Below, piece after piece: positions 21,893 through 34,301 of a stretch of DNA of 64,000 bases. Every line of letters begins with the position of its first letter. Positions within the stretch are counted from its first letter, which is position 1. The position numbers were made by a program, and so were the translations under genes. This DNA comes from Gymnopus androsaceus JB14. Taxonomy: Eukaryota; Basidiomycota; Agaricomycetes; Agaricales; Omphalotaceae. Below the pieces are notes generated by a model. That model was not told the origin of the DNA, ran no database searches, and saw only the letters and a list, made by a program, of their open reading frames with translations. The stretch lies in assembly GCA_009733575.1 (NCBI GenBank), contig ML769475.1:155162-219161 (forward strand). The letters are read 5' to 3'.

Positions 21893-23592
21893 ATGTTCTC
21901 AGTATCTCGTCTTCTAGCTTTTGCTGGCCTTGCGATCTCTCTCGCAGGTAAGCCTTTTCCGCAGAATTGTATCCTCTCATTCTCATGTTGCCTGTACAGA
22001 GTGTTCCATCGTCGCTCCTGCGCTTCAGGGTGTTCCCGCTACCTCTAGTGACCCATCTGACTTCAATGGGACCACCACGGACACCTCTAGTATCGTATCG
22101 ACCGCTCAGCAAGTCGACCAGAAGGCCGGAGCAACTTCAGATGCTCCACCAGACCAACCAGCTGCCAACACCACTATTACTGCTGTCGACGGAGATCTTG
22201 TCAACCAGACGGTTCCGACCACCACGTCCTCCCGCCGTGGCCTCACACGCAGAGGCAACGATAACTATATACAGATCTTTGAGGGAACAGGAACCGGACC
22301 CAACGACCGCGATGCAGCAATCGAAGGGACTGCGTACTTGACTTACACTGTCGTCAGCAACGCCACATACGACATTGATGACTGTCTTGATTACTGTGAC
22401 AGCGTAGAGGATTGTGGTCAGTAGTTCAACAGCCTAATTTCGTTTCTCGGTGTGAAACTGACATTTCACAGTTTTTGCCAACTTGTACTACGAGTTCGAG
22501 AATCCTTTGTTGGATTTGGTCTTCTCCCAACAATCCAACTTGAAATGCGCAGTTTACTCCGACATTCATAATGCTACTGAAAAGACCAACTTTGGAGGTC
22601 AACAGCTCTATCCCGCTCCTGCTCCTCTCAACTACATCCAACAGAGTACTGGATGGGCCGCTAAATCCCTCGTGGAGCCCGCCACACCTCCTGGCTATCA
22701 AAAAATATTTGGACCTCTCGACGGAGCCAACAATGCTCCAGGCTACATGGTAAGTTTTGTGTACTTTCAGAAGTTGGATTTTCCATTCTGACCCTCCCTT
22801 CCAGGGTTTCGCCTTCCTTGACCAGTACGATGTCGATGCGTGTGCGGCCCTCTGTAACACTCGTGGTGCTGATCCAGTAGGCGGAGCATGCCAGTTCTTC
22901 AACATCTGGAGGGCTCTTGTCGACGGAATTCCTACCACTTATACTTGCTCTATGGTACGTATTCTCTTAATCAATCGCTTTAGCAGGGATGCTCACTCAC
23001 TTATTTACAGTACTATCTCGTCGCTGACGCATCCACAGCCGTTAACTTTGGTCAAGGCGACCTTCTCGTCACCGATTCCCGAGGTTACGCGCGCGAAAAT
23101 TCTGTTGTTGACGGCGGCTTCGAGGGATTCACATGTGGCGCGGGTGAGGACTTTTGCTTCGCTGCCAGCTACGCCAACTGGGAGGGTACTACTCCTAATG
23201 GCGGAAGCTTGGATGCTTCCATCTTCGACTACGTACCTTACGCACGCACCGGGCATTCTGTTGCGCTTCTGGGCTCAGCTTTCGGCGAAGACCCTCTTTT
23301 GGGAACCCTCGCTCCGGCTTCCCCGATAGCGACAGAGGCTGGTGTAAGCTACACTCTTCAATTCTTCCTCTCCACCTCCTATTCTGGCCAGGACGCTGAA
23401 GGCGCTGCTAGCGTGGAGATTGTCTGGAATGGAAACACTGTAGACACCATTAAACCGGGTTTCCAGGCCCAGTGGGTTCCACATCAGTACACCGTTGTTG
23501 CACAAGGAAGCGATGTGCTCCAATTCGTCGGTAGCCCTGCCCCCGCGTACGCGTTCATTGACGATGTAGCTCTGTTCCCACTTACATCTTGA
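21893..23592 (+). CDS. Secreted fruit-body-specific-type protein, long paralogue
   Basis: The signal peptide MFSVSRLLAFAGLAISLAGK-like start is split by an intron at 21948. Exons are about 21893-21947, 22000-22416, 22472-22749, 22805-22954 and 23011-23592. The core matches the paralogue at 2778-4032: NDRDAAIEGTAYLTYTVVSN, DCLDYCDSVEDCG, EKTNFGGQQLY, GPLDGANNAPGYM, ACAALCNTRGADPVGGACQF and TYTCSMYYLV. A TSSRRGLTRRG dibasic stretch separates the variable propeptide-like region from the core. Beyond VTDSRGYAR it continues into a ~170-residue extension with EDFCFAASYANWEGTTPNGG, SVEIVWNGNTVDTIKPGFQ and a final AYAFIDDVALFPLTS. That ending looks like a beta-sandwich of galactose-binding or CBM type. 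Function is unknown; a wall or matrix protein of differentiated hyphae is likely. No frame disruption was seen. Confidence 0.85.
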
Positions 23593-23948
23593 TCACTTCA
23601 TCAACTGTCTTTTTTAACCTTCATTTACTTTGGAATATGTATGTATTTCTTACACTCCCGGGCTTAGTTTAGCAGTAGTACTGGGTAATGGATAACTTGA
23701 ATTTATTTAAATTTGCAAGTAGCTTGGACCCTCTATGAGGTTGTCGATAAGGATTTCACTCAGAATATCAATCTCTATAAGAGGGCGGGTTACCAGCAAG
23801 AATTGATTAAGATGACGATTTATAAATATGTACATCAACAGAGCGGAATAAATATATGCACAAGAAGCAAAAATAAAGATACAGTAAATAGGAGATGAGC
23901 ATGTCAAACGCCCAGATAGCGAGAATCGGAGATCAAGCAGTATGGCCA

Positions 23949-23984
23949 GGCGCGCAGCTCTGGATTCGCGCAGCTCTGGATTTC
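23949..23984 (+). repeat. Short perfect tandem repeat (2 x ~17 bp)
   Basis: The unit CGCGCAGCTCTGGATT occurs twice in immediate succession in the region downstream of the long secreted-protein gene. The surrounding 23593-24116 interval is otherwise AT-rich and featureless. Confidence 0.6.
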
Positions 23985-24116
23985 AATTTTCTTTCTTGTA
24001 GGTTCTTCTCGATTCTTCTAGTATTTGACTCTATAAACATTCACAATCTAAATGTAAGTATATAATTTGTAGATCCTTCAAGATATAGTGTTAGTTACCT
24101 GGAAGAGACAGGGAGA

Positions 24117-25019
24117 TCACTCAGTACGGAGACGCTTCTTAGATGGCTCGGAGGAAGCATCACCAGTGGTACTGAAGTATTCCATCTTGGCCGTAGGATC
24201 GGTCTTGATGGTCTTACCGCCCTCGGACCATCCAGCGGGGCAAACTTCACCATACTTGTCCTAAAATAGAACGGTCAATAAGGCTCAAACTGTGAATTAC
24301 ATACATATAGCTTACAGTGAATTGGAAAGCCTTGACGAGACGAAGAGTCTCCTCAACAGAGCGGACCGACAGGAAGGTCGTTCACCTGTGATTTGCCTGT
24401 CCAATGTCAATTACTTTGTTTGAGTACCTCAACGGTCGCGTAAACACCCACCTAAGAATACCTTTGGGGTCAATGATAAAGAGACCGCGTAGAGCGATAC
24501 CCTCATCCTCAAGAAGGACGCCATAGTCGCGTGCAATACTCATGCTGCGGTCGGCAAGCAAAGGAAGCTTCAGGTCGGGGCCGAGACCACCCTCCTTTCT
24601 GTTTTGCGAGGCCCAGGCAAAGTGAGAGTACTGAGAATCAGTGGAAGTGGCTACAAGATTTAAAGTGAGCGCAGCTATTTGAAATGAGTTGGATAAAAGC
24701 TCGTACCGATAACGACCGTGTCAATGTTCTTGAACTCTTCCAGGGCATCGTTGAAGGCGAGAATCTCAGTGGGGCAGACGAAAGTAAAGTCCCTAGAAGC
24801 AGATATGGATTACTGTTTCACAATGAAGCTTGGGCACTAACATGGGGTAGAAAAAGAGAACGACCCTGAGGTGCACGCCGCGTAAGTCTTAATCCCATAT
24901 TCAGAGCTGTAAGCTCACCATTTTCCGATGAAATCCGAGAGCGAAATGTCCTGGAAAAGACCCTCAACAACGGCAGTGGACTTGAACGCAGGGGCAGGTC
25001 TTTGTACGAGAGCGACCAT
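24117..25019 (-). CDS. TSA1: Typical 2-Cys peroxiredoxin
   Basis: A thioredoxin-dependent peroxidase that reduces H2O2 and organic peroxides, probably cytosolic. The start is [20 protein letters not shown]. The peroxidatic cysteine is in [15 protein letters not shown], split from VVLFFYPM by an intron. DPKGILR and [17 protein letters not shown] follow, and the resolving cysteine is in [11 protein letters not shown]. Both eukaryotic hyperoxidation-sensitivity motifs are present, GGLG (in [19 protein letters not shown]) and a C-terminal YF (KMEYFSTT). The length is normal for the family. Two extra bases near 24364 and 24385 shift the frame within about 20 bp of a highly conserved block. This is an assembly problem more probably than a dead gene. 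Confidence 0.92.
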
Positions 25020-26096
25020 TGGTGGATAACAAAGAAGATGAAAGATGAAAAAAATTTTTGGTCGCGTTACGCCTAAATTACGAGCACGTGTGCTTACTCA
25101 GTCTATCATGACTCATTGTATTCTTGAGCGCTCTACTCCGCAACCAGTGCTTCCTTACCCTCCGATGAATTATCAGAGCTCATCAGGATCATTCATCGTG
25201 AGATCAATAAAGACCAGACTTACTAACGAGTCGTTATCCCCGCTGCCTCCCTCATCCAATCACCGTCTATCTCGTACTGCCTTCTGTGCGGAGAGGCGCG
25301 CCTCCATCCAAAGCGCGCAACCATGTTGAAACGCCTCGGCATATTTTCCTACGGTGCGGGTATCCCCGCCCTTCGCCAAGACCATGTCCCTGTTCTGAGT
25401 ACGGGATCATAGACCACTCAGTTCATGAAGGAAAGTGGATCAGAGTAACTTCAATATTACACCTAACTCTCCGTCTATCTCCTCTGGGTCGAGCCCCTGA
25501 GAGCCCCTGTGTTCTGCAGGGCGGAATATCATGATCATATTCTGTGACTGCAGCGAGATCTGACCGTCTGCTCGTGCTCTTGCAACCCACCTGCACCGTT
25601 TTTTTACAGGCATTCCAATGTTTTGTCCGGTACGCTCACTCTGGCTCTAGCAATACTATCCATCACCTTGTCTTTAGTGCCCATACCCGACCTAAATTCT
25701 TGGCCAATTCATGTCGCCTTCCACAGGCACTATCATGGGAGCTGTCGTTGGCTGTGGTTGGTACGGTTCCTGCTATTAGGTGAAATTTGTATGTCGAAAC
25801 AAACGCTGACAGTTTTCAAGCCAACCAGCGCTCACGCGTCCCCTTTCTGTTACTGTTACAACTACGCAGACATGGATCTAAATAACCTCTAGGATATATC
25901 TAGGGATATACCGTCCCCATCAACATCAGGGAATCGGAATTCCGTCCTTTGTACGATACTATCATCTATTCTAGTCGATTCAGTGAATTGGTTCATTCCA
26001 TCTCTGTATGCGAGATATATGAGATTACTTTTGCAATAAACGAATCCTACTGTACATCGGTATTACTATCAGACGCACTCGTAAGCTAGTAAGAGT
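25020..26096. other. Intergenic region upstream of the peroxiredoxin gene
   Basis: Short overlapping ORFs only. I see no protein motif, repeat or structural RNA. The part next to 25019 is the peroxiredoxin promoter region. Confidence 0.5.
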
Positions 26097-27462
26097 TTAA
26101 TCCTCATAAGCAGGAGGGGCTATCAAATCGCTGGGTTCCTGTGATTGGGTTGCAACAGGCATCTGAGATGAGCCCCCTCCAACTTCCAAACTTGATCTAG
26201 GCAAGCCTCCAGACGACTGTCTTACCGCCTTCGAATCTCTTACCTTCCCTCCTATCGAAGAACGTAATGCTGTGCTCTTGCCAATACCCGACCCTTGCCC
26301 TATACCCTCCTCGACAATCGCTGCTACGTGGGAGTGCTCATCCAGGTGTACGTCTGGACTGCTAAGTATCGATGCTCTCGAGCCCGTACCGTTAACAACC
26401 TGGAACTTGCGTTCGCCGTCCATAGCGGAGCTGAAACTCGAAAGCCGGTGATCATTAAAGTAGCCATCTGTAGAGGCGGGATGACCACTAGCGGTGCTAT
26501 GCACGGTGCCTGAAGATATCGGGCGAGAGGAACTGTCTGGTGTGACAGGAGGAGAGACAGAACCCTGCATGGTTCCCGCAGTGGTAGGTCTCATCCCCAT
26601 GTCAGGTGATAGCGGAAGAGCATTGGATAGAGTGGGTAATGCTCCTACGAGACCATAATCGTATGGCTTAGGCTCCACATCATCGAGTGCGAATCTTTTC
26701 TTGCTTGAAGAATTTGTGACGGTATATATGTCCTTGTCAAAGATATCATCCCATCGTCTTCGCCGCCTCATGATGAAGCACCAGACCAAGACTAATACAG
26801 CAATCAAGGCAAGTGCTCCACCTAGTGCTCCGCCTATTATGGCCCCGAGGTGACTGGACGAGGAAGAAGTGCTGGAACCGCCAGTTTCATTGGCCAGGAA
26901 ACCTGTAGAAGTAGAAGTGACAATAAAAGATGAAGGAGGTAACGTCGAGGTGAGGGTGACCATTTGAGCGGTGACTTGTCCATTAGCAAGTGTAGAAGTT
27001 GACTGGAATGTGATTGTTGAAGGAGGAGGTGTAGTGACGGACAGGACGGTAACCGTAGAAGGTGTCGGGGCCGGTGTAGTATTAATGACAGTACAAGACG
27101 ATCCAAATAACGTCGAAAACTGAGTTATAGTATTGAAAATGGTTGTTACACCTGGTACTTGAGTCGTAGTCACTCCACCTATCGTTGGGATATCAGTAAT
27201 AACAGCATTCGCAATGAATAGATAGCGCACCTCCGATAGTTGTTGTTCCGATTGTGGAAGTGCCCGTGGATATGCATACTGATGTTCCCAGCGTCGTGGA
27301 GAGAGGAGATGGTGTGGAGAATGCAGCACAGAACGTGCTCACTATTGGACTCGGTGTTCCAGGTAGTGTGGTGGTTTCAACAGAAAATGTTGTGGACACG
27401 GTAGTAGAAGTGACCAGCTGAGTGTCAGTACTAGTCGGACTGCTCGTGCATGATGTGGACAT
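26097..27462 (-). CDS. Ser/Thr-rich single-pass membrane protein
   Basis: The N-terminal region (MSTSCTSSPTSTDTQLVTST) and about 220 following residues are almost pure Ser/Thr/Val/Pro with a few cysteines, as in heavily O-mannosylated ectodomains. One membrane helix follows a poly-Ser stretch (HLGAIIGGALGGALALIAVL) and ends in RRRRRW. The cytoplasmic tail of about 220 residues contains DIFDKDIYTV, SSKKRFALDD and a C-terminal DLIAPPAYED. The PPAY motif resembles a WW-domain/Rsp5 recognition site. The layout recalls fungal wall-stress sensors (Mid2/Wsc style), but no obvious signal peptide precedes the Ser/Thr region, so orientation rests on the basic stop-transfer. One intron lies near 27180-27235. 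Sensor function is inference. Confidence 0.72.
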
Positions 27463-28027
27463 CGTTTGTGAGCTTGGACGATGGACTGAGTGTTACGGAC
27501 AAGTTATGAGAAGAGATACGTGTCTTGGTATCTCGAACCTCACCGCAGAGGACCCGCCAATCGATAAACTCGAACAAGCCAGAACCGCAAGGTCGAGGCA
27601 AGGACGAGGCACATTTATATATCCCGCAAGAAACGGTGGTTTTTGACCGCCAAGAGTCAACTGAATTGAAACTTGCACGTCGGATCCAAAACTTGTCCGA
27701 AACTACAGCAGTCCCAAAATATTCAAGAAATTACCGAAGTCTTTTGGGATAGCCATGGTCTCTTTTGAAAATTGAGATGCATTGAACCCTGATGATGGTG
27801 AGAAGTAAGATGCGGCGAAATCTCACGCGTCAAAGCGAAACAAAAAGCATTTCTATTTTGTGCAGCGAAGAAAAACAGGTCCTATAATAATGAGTGTCGA
27901 TGGCTTCTTGAGCCTGAAAACCGATGGGTCCAAATAAAAACGCCGAGAAAAACGAAGTAGTGAAATATATGTATAACCAAACGACAATCCATCCGTCCAG
28001 AAGACAGCTTAACAAGTGGTAGAAATC
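27463..28027. other. Intergenic interval
   Basis: Promoter region of the Ser/Thr-rich gene and 3' region of the DUF6534 gene. Nothing else was recognised. Confidence 0.4.
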
Positions 28028-29453
28028 CTATACATCATATTCACCCTTCTTGATTGACTCGGCATCGACATTACTGTTCGAGTCGCTCCCAGGGCTCAGA
28101 GGGTTCTAAACAATGGACTAGGCTAAGTGATTCGTGTGATTTGGACCAAATGAAAGATACTCACAGAAGTTTTGTATGAGACAGTGGTCGGGTTGGCTTG
28201 GTGAAAGTCATCGTCCATGTGAACGATGGTACGATGTACCTCTGAAGAGATTGTCAGAAATGCGGCACATCAGGTGATCTGGAAGAAAGACTGACGAATT
28301 CCATCGATTGTAACTGTGGGGTTGACCCGACCAGTCCGCTTGTCATCATCCGTGTTCGTGGTGATATCATCTTTGCTGGAGGACTTCCTCATGTTGACAT
28401 TCGCGAGCAAAGTCAAGACGTAGATACGTCCTAGAATGAAGGCGAACATAGTCTCGACTGAGAGAAGAACAGGTGAGACGCGAAAGCACACGAAACGAAC
28501 TGCACTTACTGTTACTAGCGGTGTTGACCAAGAAACTAATGAGGACACAAAAGGCGACGATAGAGGTGGCAGATCCTGTCTGGATCGATTGACGAATCAA
28601 ACGCTTGATCAAACTGCGTATATATGTAAGCTAGAAGGCGAGCAGGACAAAGCAAAGGGACACACCTTTCGGTTGCCGAGAACGAGGTTTTCATGGTATA
28701 CAACTGCATGATAAGGGCGATGGAAATAGCAATATCTGTAGGATTGTTCAACTTTCAAACAAAAATATGAGCTGGTAGGGATCAAGTTACCTGCAACAGT
28801 GGTCGTTGTCATCCACATAATGACGGGAATTCTACCCTTGTAACGTTCGCTATAGTCGGCGTAGATTGTTAACACAGTCGCAGTGGCTTCTGCGGTGCCA
28901 AGCTATACCGGAATCGATCAATACCAATATAATTCGATGAGTAGCTATATCGACTAACCGCGCAAAGGATAAAGACGAAGAGAACTGAGACAATGATCCA
29001 GTTACGAGTCAAAGTGAAATATCTGGCAGCCATGAAACTCTGGACAAGGACGGCAGTCACTCCGGTAGTTGCGAGATATAGACCGACAGGCCAGTATTGC
29101 TTCTTAATGAAAGCTTCGTCTCCCCAGTGCGTAACAGAGTTCTACGCAAGAATCGTTAGGCAAAGCGAAAAGTAAACATGAGAAGGGATCGTACCAGATA
29201 AACATCTGCATAATCTGCGGCGAGGGAGACAGTGTCACAAATCACAACGCAGGCAACGTAGGACTTGAGAAAGAGACTATCTCGACGGAAGTTCTTGAAG
29301 TAGTAGTAAGCTTCCCTAATAACGATTGCGAACAACACTGAACCGATCCAGGTGCCTATGAGAATGGTGCTAAAGAACTAGACATTAGCTTGTGAAGTTG
29401 AACATCCAGAGAATCAAGGCCACTTGCCCGAGAACGTCGTCGTATTGGCCCAT
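28028..29453 (-). CDS. Multi-pass membrane protein of the basidiomycete DUF6534 type
   Basis: The start is MGQYDDVLGQ, then FFSTILIGTWIGSVLFAIVI. About seven hydrophobic helices follow, including YVACVVICDTVSLAADYADV, AFIKKQYWPVGLYLATTGVT, AARYFTLTRNWIIVSVLFVF and DIAISIALIMQLYTMKTSFS. The region LIKRLIRQSIQTGSATSIVA and the last helix MFAFILGRIYVLTLLANVNM match the C-terminal DUF6534 region as I know it. The hydrophilic tail (RKSSSKDDITTNTDDDKRTG) ends GEYDV at 28028-28030. Eight or more introns. Function is unknown; the topology resembles the 7-TM families greatly expanded in mushrooms. No frame damage was noticed. Confidence 0.8.
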
Positions 29454-30495
29454 GGTTGTGATACGATGAAGGAATGGACTGGGAAGAAGAGACTGCGGAA
29501 GTACACCACGGAAACTTGACAAAAAAGTCGGTTTTAATGCTGGACGATACTTAGGAGGCCTTATAGGAGGCTTTGAAATCCGGAATTTTTAATGTCCATA
29601 GGAGATCAATCGAGACGTATCGGTCGAGCAGAACTCCCACAGAACTCCACATTCTGAGACCAATGAGATCTGAAAAGTAGCAGAGGTAGCATCGCCTGCG
29701 ATTCTATTACTAGTATTAGTTATCTATAGGACTTCAGAAGCTTCAGTGAAGGTCGGGTTGAGATCTGGAAGTTTCTGACATTTCTGCTCGGATGGCCCGC
29801 ACCATCCGTCGATCAACGGAAACAAGTTTTTTTTGTCTGTTGACCAGCCTCCGCAATCGTCCAAGATGTCAACTTTGCCTGCCTCGATTTTTCCTTTTTC
29901 CCTCCGATCACAAATAATGCCTGTAGACTTCTCCTCTCGATAATTCTTTCTGCAGAAGGACCATTTGTCCCCATTTGTGTCGTTTGCGGATTACCGGCAC
30001 GAAGTACTTGTGAGCTATCCTGGGCATCTGTCGAAGGAACGACGATAAAGAGGTTTATTGAACTAAAAGTACTACAAAGATGGAAAGCATAATTAGTGAA
30101 AGGATAGCGAACGGTATATACCTCCACCACCGCCAACGAAAGCACAAGATGGTCTGGGGTAAAGCCGATCTGAAGCATCAAGAGTAACGAACAGGCAGTT
30201 AACTGCCTAACTAGACAAGCGACAGTCTGGCTCTGTACTTGTGTAGTTCTGGAGGGGTAGTACGATACGCATTCAACACAAATAAGAGTACCAGCGATAT
30301 CATCAGGAGGCGCACAAATGCGATCTATGGGCGCAGGTCTGTCTGACAGCACTGGTAGTGTTTGAGCCGCAGGGAGGCTAGCACCAGTATTGGAGACTAG
30401 TCACCTAGGAAGGACCGAGTAGCAGAAAAGGCCTTAGCAAGAGTCTGCAATAGACAACAATGCCGAGTATTCCAATGGGACTCGCGCGAAATCAT
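29454..30495. other. Intergenic region with one unassigned minus-strand frame
   Basis: A 179-codon minus-strand frame (30352-29813) contains a hydrophobic piece (GFTPDHLVLSLAVVEVYTVR) but no family signature and no convincing splice pattern. It could be a decayed membrane-protein gene or chance. No repeats were seen. Confidence 0.25.
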
Positions 30496-33400
30496 CTAAT
30501 AGACAGTGACACCGGACTGAGTGCCTGTGTACTGAGACTTCATATCGTCCATGTCGGCAGCCTCGTCTTGGTTCTTGTAGTCGTACTGAGAGATGCTACC
30601 CAGGTCCGTGCCAGTAACAGAAGAGGATCCAAACGAAGATCGACGCCTCAAGCGGTCACTTTGAGAAAAGGTCAGATTGTTGGCGCGATCACCCCCTGTG
30701 GTACTGCCAACGACGCTGCTGTTATCGGTAACGCTGGGGCCAGCATCCTGCGAGATAATGGAAGAAGCGTAGCTGCCGTAAGTGCTGCGCTTAGCACCAG
30801 TTCCACGAGGAACGTTGGCACTGAAAGGTCCAGTGGCAGTGAACATGGGCACGCCAGAAGAGTACGTCGCTTGCGAGCGAAGGGATTGGACGTCGGACGG
30901 AATGTAACCAAGAGCATCGTGGGTACGATAGAAGCTGGCGTCGAAGCGACTGGGAGTTCCTGAGCGACGTCCTAATAGAATTGAAAAGATGAGTATATGG
31001 CATCGAACGAAACATACGAGAACGACTTGCCGTCAGACATCAGTCCTGCTGCACCTCCACTTTGGCTACTCAAATAATCCCTCGCGTTAATTTCGTGTCG
31101 ACGGAACTGATCCATAGATTTTCCAAGAGACCGCCTGGGCTTGCTAAACTGAATCATACTGGGTTGCAGGTTACTGAGAGGGCCCTCGACCAAGGTACCC
31201 TTCTCCTTGTAGTGTGTGAGCAAATAATGCCACAAAGGATGCTATGATCAAATAAGCATCTGGAGGATTAAAACGAGAAAAGAAAACCCACCTTGCTCAG
31301 CACCTTGGGATTCCCAAGAATAACAGTACCGTACTTGGCTCGAGTGAGCGCGACATTCAAACGCCTAGGGTCGTTCAAGAAACCTATACCCTGATGCTCA
31401 TTACTCCGGACACAACTGAGGATAATGTAATCCTTCTCTCGTCCTTGGAATGCATCTACACTGGCAACTTCGATTTCCTTGTAGAGATCCTTCTTCAAAG
31501 AGCCGTTGAACTGCATGTAGTTGACAATGTAGGAACGTTGGCCTTCATAGGGAGTAACGACGCCGATCTGGCTGGGAACGACGCCGGACTTGAAGAACTT
31601 GGTGACAATCTTCTCAACGTTTGAAGCTTCAGTCCTAAAGCATATCATTAGTGAGAGCCGAGACCTAGATACAAGACTTGCTAACCTGTTCAGGAACGAA
31701 GTTCCACTGCTCGAAATTTCCTCCTGGCCCAGATTTTGATAAAAGAACATTGGAGTATCGGGAGCCGGCCAGGGGAAGTCAACGTTCTTCCTCAGACGTT
31801 CAGGGGCCGTGACACCGTTCTGCAGAGTACCTTCGTAGAACATGTTCGATGGAAACTCTGAAAGGCACGGGTGCATACGGTACTGAACCTGCAAACGGAT
31901 CGGCCTGTTACCCAGAACGACTAGACGCTCGAAGAGAGACTGGGTAAGACCAGCACGAGCAGCTTTCTTGTTCATGATGACCGGACCGAGTTGCTGGTGG
32001 TCGCCGACGAGGACAACTTGCTTGCATCCGAGGACCAGAGGAATCATACATTCTATACCGAGAGTCATCAAACTGTTGGAACTAGAAAAAATCGATTGCA
32101 CTGACCTGGCTCGGCAGCCTGAGTTGCTTCATCAATCAAGACCGTCCTAAACTTCAACTTGCTCAATCTCGGATCCCCAGCGCCAACACATGTGCAGCAA
32201 ATAACATCCGCAGCACTCAAAATCTCCTTTTCGCATTGCCTAATCAACGTCTTATATTTCCTCTCATCATTGCTGCTCAGCTCTCCCTGTTCGTTCTTCA
32301 ACATGATAAGCTTTTGCAGCTCGACATGGGTCGTGCTGTTTGTTACTTGCTGATGAAGAGTAAGGAAACTGACGCTCGAGTCTAGAGCTTCGCGAGACTT
32401 GGCTGTGAGACGAACGACTTTGAGACCCGTGGCGTGGATCTTTTCTGTGAGCTGGTCAACCGCGACGTTGGATGGGGCACAGACGAGAACCTGGTCTGGG
32501 TTCATTTTCGCCAAGTGGTAGACGATTGATGCAGAGGTGACAGTCTTTCCGGTACCGGGAGGACCTTGGATGAGACTGATGGGCTTCTGGAGAACACTCT
32601 TGACAGCGAACATCTGAGAGTGATTGAGTTCGGGAAGACCGGGAGCGGAGAAACGCTTCGGCATCTGGGTTCGCAATGTCTGAGGTTCAAGCTCGTGCCC
32701 GAGCAGTTTGTGGTACTACGACCGAGATCAGTCCTGCAGCTAACATACAGAGAACCGGAGACTTACGATGTAACCACTAACACTTTTCTCGTCAACAGCA
32801 AAAGTCTTCATGGCCAGCTGCATCCTATCGAAACTGGTCGACTTCCACACAAAGTCGGCAGCAAAGTTGTGTGTACAAGTCTGAAGGCACTCCTTCAGTC
32901 CTACGCAGTTCAAGGCCGACTTCGTCCGATACATCTTTCAGAGGGACTGATTAGTAGCAACACAAAAGACAACCTCGAACGTTACGCACTGTTGGGAATC
33001 TTGATAACATGCCCGACGCCTTCCCAGGCCTTGTGCAATTCACCGTTGTATCTCAACCTCAGCTCGTCACCCACGGCCAACCTAACCTCGCCACTCTCCA
33101 ATTTCGGAAGACAAAACCACGCAACCCGTTTTTGATTCAGACCCAGATCCCAACGAACGACAATGTCGGTCTGAGTCTGACTCTCCTTGAGCCTCTTGTC
33201 GTAATCAGCCTCAATTTTAACCAGAGGTCCAAATATGTTTTGGTACTGGTATGCATCCTCGTACCGCAAGATGATAGGAAGAGGGTCATCATCAACACCG
33301 GGCTTTTCCAAGTCTTCGAGGGTGGCGTTTGCATTTTCGCGCCAAAGATCTTCGAGACGGTTGATTTGGGAGAAGGAAATTTGACGGGAACGAAGCTGTT

Positions 33401-34160
33401 CAGTCTCGGTAGGGGGCTTGACGAGCCAGGAGAGGAAAGATCTGTCGTCGATGAGCGGAGCCCACAATGCGGCGTTCCACTGGATTTCCTTGGAGATTGC
33501 TGCACAAGGTTGTCTAAGATGGATTAGCTTAGTATAATTAGCACTTTAATTATAGCATACCTGCACAGCAGAACAACAACAGTATCGCTCTTGGCTGGGA
33601 TGAAACCAAGCATAAAGACATTTTTGCTGCCACAATTGTAGCACTCTGGGGTTGTTTCTCCCAGCGGACTTTCCGCGTGTAGAATTACCTCCTTATGCTT
33701 TGCGCGAACAAGATGATTCACGATGTGTCGAAGCAGAAGTGTTTCCTCGCGAGTTGCAGAACCATTTGGAGCAAACGAGGCATTTTACGACGGATGACGG
33801 AGAATGAATACCACAGTAGCTTTGAATATCGGTTAGAAATGATTGGACTAGGTCCAAAAGCAAAATAAATAAATAAACTAACCTGCAAGCGTGTGGCGGC
33901 AGATCCATAGCTCCTTCGTCCTTTAAATCGTCCAAAACTGCATCGAAATCTTCATCCAAGCCGCTCCGCACAGAATGAGTGTGGTTATGGCCATTAGTGG
34001 TCGGAGAACGATTCTCGGAGAGAGAAAGGCTGGAAAGGTCGACCGACTCGGAAGCGTTATCCTGAGTATTGGCGGTGTAGATCGAAGAAGTATCGTCTAC
34101 GATACCCATTCCTCCATAAGAAGAGGCAGAATCATACTGAAAATTATCGAAAGAATCCAT
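30496..34160 (-). CDS. UPF1: UPF1 (NAM7) RNA helicase of nonsense-mediated decay
   Basis: UPF1 is the central ATP-dependent helicase of nonsense-mediated mRNA decay. The start is [19 protein letters not shown]. The Cys/His-rich CH domain (UPF2 binding) shows [59 protein letters not shown] and LLCRQPCA. The 1B/stalk region has [20 protein letters not shown]. Superfamily-1 motifs follow in order: QGPPGTGKT (I), [11 protein letters not shown] (Ia), [11 protein letters not shown] (II), [14 protein letters not shown] (III), [16 protein letters not shown] (IV), [20 protein letters not shown] (V) and [11 protein letters not shown] (VI). The Ser/Gly/Gln-rich C-terminus ends [12 protein letters not shown]. 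Two single extra bases (about 32877 and 33726-33728) break the frame inside conserved blocks. A separate copy of the CH exon at 49949-50158 lacks the second one. Confidence 0.95.
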
Positions 34161-34301
34161 GATGAATGTAAGAGAGTAAGCGAAACAAAATATTCGACAG
34201 CTGATGACTACTCGAGCGCTGCCGAGTCCCGATGAATGAACTTCCAAAAACGGAAATTTTTCCGCTAACTAGTTTCTGTGCCTTTTTACGATGATAATAG
34301 T

